Positions 59,300 through 64,000 of a stretch of DNA of 64,000 bases are shown here, piece after piece. A program made the position numbers and the translations under genes. The notes below the pieces were generated by a model. That model had not been told where the DNA came from. It ran no database searches and saw only the letters and a list, made by a program, of their open reading frames with translations. The stretch lies in NCBI GenBank assembly GCA_022376925.1, contig JAIOJX010000032.1, positions 115,421,979 through 115,485,978 on the forward strand, read 5' to 3'. How positions within the stretch are numbered: position 1 is the first letter of the stretch; every line of letters begins with the position of its first letter. Source of the stretch: Tragulus kanchil (taxonomy: Eukaryota > Chordata > Mammalia > Artiodactyla > Tragulidae).

Positions 59300-59622
59300 T
59301 TTTTTATGTTTCTGTATACTTCCTCTCTATTTTTAGAAGATGACTTTGGTTTTAATGTGAACAAGGCAGTGAGACTAGGTTAATGATCTGTATAATACTA
59401 TAATCTATGTGCCAAAGGGCCTGACTTTCCCATTTACCCAAGAGAATTGATCAAGCCCTACACACAACCTCACCACTCCTCAGAAATATAGTCAGACAGG
59501 CTTCCAGGAGCTCTTGCTAACTAGCACAAATAATCTTCTGTTGCCTTACCCTTAAAGTTATAGTGTTTAGATGATAACTGAGCTCTATTTTAGAGATACT
59601 GTTAAAGAGTAGCTTCATATAG
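59300..59622. other. Intron DNA without recognised elements
   Basis: I see nothing assignable here. Confidence 0.4.
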
Positions 59623-59624
59623 GA

Positions 59625-59945
59625 GTTTCCTTTGTTACTCAATGGTGAAGAATTCGCCTGCCAGTCTAGGAGACCCAGATTTGGTCCCTGATCCAGGAAG
59701 ATCCCACATGCCGTGGAGCGACTAAGCCCAAGTGCCTCAACTACTGAGCCTGTGCTCTAGAACCTCGGAGCCGCAACTACTGAAGCTCACATGCCCTAGA
59801 GCCCGTACTTCACAAGAAAAGCCACTGCGGTGAGAAGCCTACACAGCACAACTATAGGGTAACTCACACTTGCCACAGCTAGAGGAAAACCCATGAAGCA
59901 ACAAAGACCCAGCACAGCCAAAAATAAATTCTAAATAAAATTATA
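59625..59945 (+). mobile_element. CHR-2 type SINE, full-length
   Basis: Head GAGTTTCCTTTGTTACTCAATGG, degenerate B-box GATTTGGTCCC, GATCCCACATGCCGTGGAGCG, end GCAACAAAGACCCAGCACAGCC and an A-rich tail. Confidence 0.9.
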
Positions 59946-59956
59946 AAAGAAAGCAT

Positions 59957-59992
59957 ACACACACACACACACGTGTGTGTGTGTGTGTGTGT
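59957..59992. repeat. Palindromic (AC)8(GT)10 microsatellite
   Basis: An AC run changes directly into a GT run at 59972/59973, giving a perfect inverted repeat with 16-base arms and no loop. It follows the tail of the CHR-2 SINE. Confidence 0.93.
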
Positions 59993-59999
59993 TCCCACA

Positions 60000-60302
60000 T
60001 AGGGTGACTGTTCTAGTTCTCTGGCCTCCTAAAGTCTAGAATTCTTAGGAATCTGAGTTCAGCTCCAGGTCTATAGCACCGCAGCTGGGCTGTGGCCTAC
60101 TTTTATGCCGCATTCCCACTAGCTCTATCTTAGGATTTTTGCCTGTATGCGGGCTCTCTTGCCTTTTCTTGAAGGAAAGCTGCCTTGGCTGAGTGCCTGT
60201 ACTGCAGCTGTCTTGTTCATCCCCACTGACACCAGAGCAGCCCTCCTTCCCCTTTACCACTGTGCTAATGCAGTCTTTATCCCTTGTTAGACCTTCCATC
60301 TC
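60000..60302. other. Intron DNA without recognised elements
   Basis: A moderately GC-rich stretch with no exon or assignable repeat. Confidence 0.4.
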
Positions 60303-60313
60303 AGCATCTTATT

Positions 60314-60905
60314 TTTTTCCCCATCATACCTCTTTTATTGATATTTATTTTCTTTTTTTTTTAAAGATATATTTATTTATATATTTTGGGCGGGGGTCGG
60401 GTTGGGGAGGGAGGGGAACAGGCGGGCCACTTCTATTGGTCTTTCGTTTCTCTATGTTCATCCGACTTTGTTCTTTGGCTCCTGTGGGCCTCCCATCGCG
60501 GTGGCGTCTGTTGCCGCAGAGCGCCGGCTCTGGGCGCATGCGCCCCAGAGCTCCGGCTCGGCAATTGGACACATTAGTCCAGCCGCTCCGCGGCACGTGG
60601 GATCCTCCCAGGCCAGGGACCGAACCGGCGCCCCTTGCACTGCAAGGCGGTGTCCCCACCCACTGGACCACCAGGGGAAGCCCTGACACTTATTTTCATC
60701 CATCTTTTTATTCTTTGGCCTGTGTGGACCTCCCATTGCAGTGGCCTCTCTCACTGCAGAGCACTGGATCTGGGTGCATGCACTCCAGAGCACTGGCCCA
60801 CCAGTCCAGCCGCAGAATGTGGGATCTTCCCGGGCCAGTGATCGAACTGGTGCCCCCTGCACTGCACGATGGACTCTTTACCCATTGAACCACCAGGGAA
60901 GCCAA
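60314..60905 (-). mobile_element. CHR-like SINE with a second CHR-like SINE nested inside
   Basis: The outer element (60314-60350 plus about 60685-60905) is flanked by AGCATCTTATT (60303-60313 and 60906-60916). The inner one (about 60351-60684) has its own G-rich tail and head CCACCAGGGGAAGCCC. It is bordered by GATATTTATTTTC and GACACTTATTTTC, a target duplication with two mismatches. Both are antisense to the gene. Confidence 0.9.
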
Positions 60906-62679
60906 AGCATCTTATTATAAGTTAGGCTTAAGTTGCCCCAGTGAACCTGAGATGTTATTCTCAGCCTTCCCCAGGAACTACTACTTCTGTTCCTGTGTTT
61001 AGTCCAGACTAATATTAGCTTTCCACCCAGGTTCCCTAGTATTCCACAAGGTCTTTTTTAATGTATTTCTAATAACCAGTACTGATTGAGACAATGATAC
61101 TGAAAATGGAGGAAGGGAGGAGTAGGGATATCTTAAAGGCAACATGGACTGGATTCAACATCCAGGTAAATAGGATGAGTGAGAGTGAAGAAGAGGAAGA
61201 TGAGGAAGAAACCAGTTCCAGAATGTCCAGATACAATGACTGGATTTGATAGTCATGTTGCCATTCACTTAGGGAGCATAAGGAAAGAGATAAATTTATT
61301 TATTTGGAATAAATTCATTTTAAATTTGAGGTGCTTGGAGAACACTTGCATAGATCTCTGACACACAGTTGGGTCTGGAACTGAGGACAAAAGTCAGAAT
61401 TTTGGAGTTACTAGTGTAGAGATGATCTTTGAAGCCCTGTTTCTGTTCCCTTCTAAATCTGTAAACAGCTAGAACATTTTCTGTCTCCCTTTCTGAAACC
61501 CTACTCATCAAAATCGACATGAAAGACAGGAATAAAATTTCTAAAACTGCTATTCATCCCAGGATTAATCTTCTTTTAATCCACAGGTCTGTTCTGGGGG
61601 CATGCGCTCCCAGATCGCGTCGGCTCTGGGCGCATGCGCTCCAGAGCTCCGGCTCGGCAATTGGACACATTAGTCCAGCCGCTCCGCGGCACGTGGGATC
61701 CTCCCAGGCCAGGGACCGAACCGGCGCCCCTTGCACTGCAAGGCGGTGTCCCCACCCACTGGACCACCAGGGGAAGCCCTGACACTTATTTTCATCCATC
61801 TTTTTATTCTTTGGCCTGTGTGGACCTCCCATTGCAGTGGCCTCTCTCACTGCAGAGCACTGGATCTGGGTGCATGCACTCCAGAGCACTGGCCCACCAG
61901 TCCAGCCGCAGAATGTGGGATCTTCCCGGGCCAGTGATCGAACTGGTGCCCCCTGCACTGCACGATGGACTCTTTACCCATTGAACCACCAGGGAAGCCA
62001 AAGCATCTTATTATAAGTTAGGCTTAAGTTGCCCCAGTGAACCTGAGATGTTATTCTCAGCCTTCCCCAGGAACTACTACTTCTGTTCCTGTGTTTAGTC
62101 CAGACTAATATTAGCTTTCCACCCAGGTTCCCTAGTATTCCACAAGGTCTTTTTTAATGTATTTCTAATAACCAGTACTGATTGAGACAATGATACTGAA
62201 AATGGAGGAAGGGAGGAGTAGGGATATCTTAAAGGCAACATGGACTGGATTCAACATCCAGGTAAATAGGATGAGTGAGAGTGAAGAAGAGGAAGATGAG
62301 GAAGAAACCAGTTCCAGAATGTCCAGATACAATGACTGGATTTGATAGTCATGTTGCCATTCACTTAGGGAGCATAAGGAAAGAGATAAATTTATTTATT
62401 TGGAATAAATTCATTTTAAATTTGAGGTGCTTGGAGAACACTTGCATAGATCTCTGACACACAGTTGGGTCTGGAACTGAGGACAAAAGTCAGAATTTTG
62501 GAGTTACTAGTGTAGAGATGATCTTTGAAGCCCTGTTTCTGTTCCCTTCTAAATCTGTAAACAGCTAGAACATTTTCTGTCTCCCTTTCTGAAACCCTAC
62601 TCATCAAAATCGACATGAAAGACAGGAATAAAATTTCTAAAACTGCTATTCATCCCAGGATTAATCTTCTTTTAATCCC
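60525..62679. repeat. Tandem duplication 14 (1096 bp offset)
   Basis: Copy 1 is 60525-61583 and copy 2 is 61621-62679. About 37 bases of filler (61584-61620) look like a scrambled piece of the same SINE. Copy 2 restarts in the middle of the inner SINE of a nested pair. The remainder of the unit is non-repetitive intron DNA. Confidence 0.95.
60917..61583. other. Intron DNA (copied at 62013-62679)
   Basis: No clear transposon or exon. It includes an AG-rich patch of GAAGAAGAGGAAG-type near 61185. Confidence 0.45.
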
Positions 62680-62689
62680 AGGAGTAGAT

Positions 62690-63035
62690 CTAGGTTTTGC
62701 TGTGCTCCTCACATCCTTGAAACCGTTTATTAGCCTCTAGAAGTGGCCTTAGCTAGACCCTGCCTTGGCCTCTTGGGATTGGTGGTTCAGTTTGGACTGT
62801 CATCCAGCTCTTCATCTAGCACTGCTCCATGCTCAGTTTGTGATTTGCTCTGACAGCTCCATACCCTGAGATTATCTGGCATACAGCATCTTGCTGCTTA
62901 TCCATGAGGAAAGTCTGGATGCCAAAATAAAGGTAACTTGACGAGTCAGGTCAGGAACTATGTCTTACAAATTTCTGAGTCTCTGTCGTCAAGCACGGTA
63001 TGGGGAAATCATAATGATTTGTTAAATGAATAAAG
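62690..63035 (+). mobile_element. Possible L2 3' end
   Basis: The words CAGGAACTATGTCTTACAAATTTC and CATAATGATTTGTTAAATGAATAAAG resemble the L2 3' terminus. Confidence 0.5.
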
Positions 63036-63685
63036 CCATGCATATGCTAGTGATGAAACAGGGACCAGTGTAGGAGTTAGCAGAGGAGAATGAGAAGAGG
63101 CTAGCAAGTAACTATAAAATTGAGTTTAAAGAAGTTAACTGTCAACAGTGTTAAATATTGTGGAAGATACATACCAGAACTAACATAGAAAAGAAATTGG
63201 GGGAAATGGAGACTAGACAGAGAGAAGATGTTAAAAAATTATTAATATCATCACAGGAATAGAAGACAGTATTGTAACCATGAAATAAAAATTGGATGCT
63301 ATAAAAACAAATTCATAGAACAGGAAGGATTAATGAATATTATAAATATAGTGGCAAAAAATATAAAAGTAAGTGATGGGAAATAATGGGAAGGAAAGTT
63401 CCTACAGAGTATAGCAAGAAGACAAAGAAATTAAGAAAAAGAAGATGGAAAAGAGATGGAAAAAGTATGTTAAATATGTTAAAAATCAAGAGAATGAGTC
63501 CTGGAATTCCAGTGTTTGAATAGGGGTTCCAGAAATAAAAAATTGAAAAGAAAACAAATTGAAGAATATCTTCTAGAACAAAAACATTTAAGTTTCCGAA
63601 GTGAAAGAATTCCACTAAATTCCAAGCAATGGAAAAAGAAAAACCTTTGAATAAATGATACTAGATCAGTTGGAAACTTATTCTG
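63036..63685. other. Purine-rich intron DNA
   Basis: The + strand is strongly A/G-rich between about 63180 and 63640. I see no exon. It may be a degenerate LINE part. Confidence 0.4.
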
Positions 63686-63689
63686 TTGA

Positions 63690-64000
63690 AAAAAAAAAAG
63701 CTTGATTCCAGCGTCATGCTGTACAGAAAAGTTAATTGTTTATTAACGATAAACGTGACAAGTAAAACAATAAAGCACATAGATAATATGAAACTATTTT
63801 CAGAAAAAAAATTTTTCATGTTCTTATGGTAGAGATAATTTCTTAAATAGGAGAAGATTGATAAATTGGTCTACCTTAAAGTTTTTAAACTTCTGTTTAT
63901 CAAAGGGCACCATTTAAAAAGGTAAACAAATAATGGGCAAAGATAACTACAATACATATAACTGACAAAGGGCTTGCATCCTTATTACATTAAGAACTCG
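63690..64000 (+). mobile_element. Old L1 LINE fragment, sense, cut by window end
   Basis: The words CTACCTTAAAGTTTTTAAACTTCTG, CAAAGGGCACCATTTAAAAAGG and GACAAAGGGCTTGCATCC match the ORF2 3' region of old L1. Confidence 0.7.

Noticed and set aside
60193..60888. 231-codon open frame on the + strand, longest in the window
   Set aside because: It is formed by two nested antisense SINEs. The same GPCGPP and WASHRSG-like translations recur at all copies of the SINE and are not a protein family.

Overview
This window is nuclear DNA from a ruminant artiodactyl. The evidence is its dispersed repeats: BovB (RTE) LINE fragments, many Bov-tA type tRNA-derived SINEs, CHR-type cetartiodactyl SINEs, artiodactyl L1 3' ends, and older mammalian MIR, L2 and L1 relics. 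The species cannot be named from this alone. I saw one Bov-A monomer and no clear Bov-A2 dimer, and about ten copies of a CHR-like SINE that I do not recognise from cattle. A ruminant lineage other than cattle is therefore possible, but that is inference.

The only protein-coding sequence I can support is one internal exon at 57601-57957 on the + strand. It encodes the SWIM zinc-finger segment of a ZSWIM5/ZSWIM6-type protein, with an intact C-x-C-x7-C-x-H motif and clean AG/GT splice sites. By comparison with the family, the 57.6 kb before it is most likely the end of the very long first intron, and the 6 kb after it the start of the next intron. I see no tRNA, rRNA, CpG-island promoter, CRISPR array or bacterial-type operon. 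All other long reading frames lie in transposons or are chance frames.

The most striking large-scale feature is fourteen direct tandem duplications, each about 1.07-1.13 kb per unit. Their second copies begin near 1578, 3877, 14130, 16333, 19493, 22979, 29891, 32439, 39510, 41854, 45637, 49391, 56147 and 61621. The copies differ by rare substitutions and short indels, and several junctions carry a few dozen bases of filler or a small deletion at the end of the left copy. Units of the same size with unrelated sequences and scattered breakpoints are best explained as unmerged contig overlaps or haplotype copies, that is, false duplications in the assembly. Removing the extra copies would shorten the window by about 15.5 kb, to roughly 48.5 kb.

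Layout: 0-8.5 kb holds SINEs in old L1 sequence. 8.5-12.3 kb is mostly single-copy. 12.3-20.6 kb is L1 and BovB with a nested solo LTR and a fold-back SINE insertion. 20.6-24.4 kb has an LTR-like block and an L1 3' end. 24.4-26.2 kb is a young 5'-truncated L1. 26.5-33.6 kb has single-copy DNA, MIRs and a second LTR. 33.8-43.9 kb is dense in SINEs, BovB and L1. 44-51 kb is poor in transposons. 51-57 kb is L2, L1, BovB and CHR. Then come the exon and a SINE-rich start of the next intron.

I found no convincing undescribed biological system. The observations most worth checking are the fourteen uniform duplications, a SINE insertion carrying an inverted copy of its own target flank, the dense CHR-like SINE family, and the transposon-poor intronic islands.
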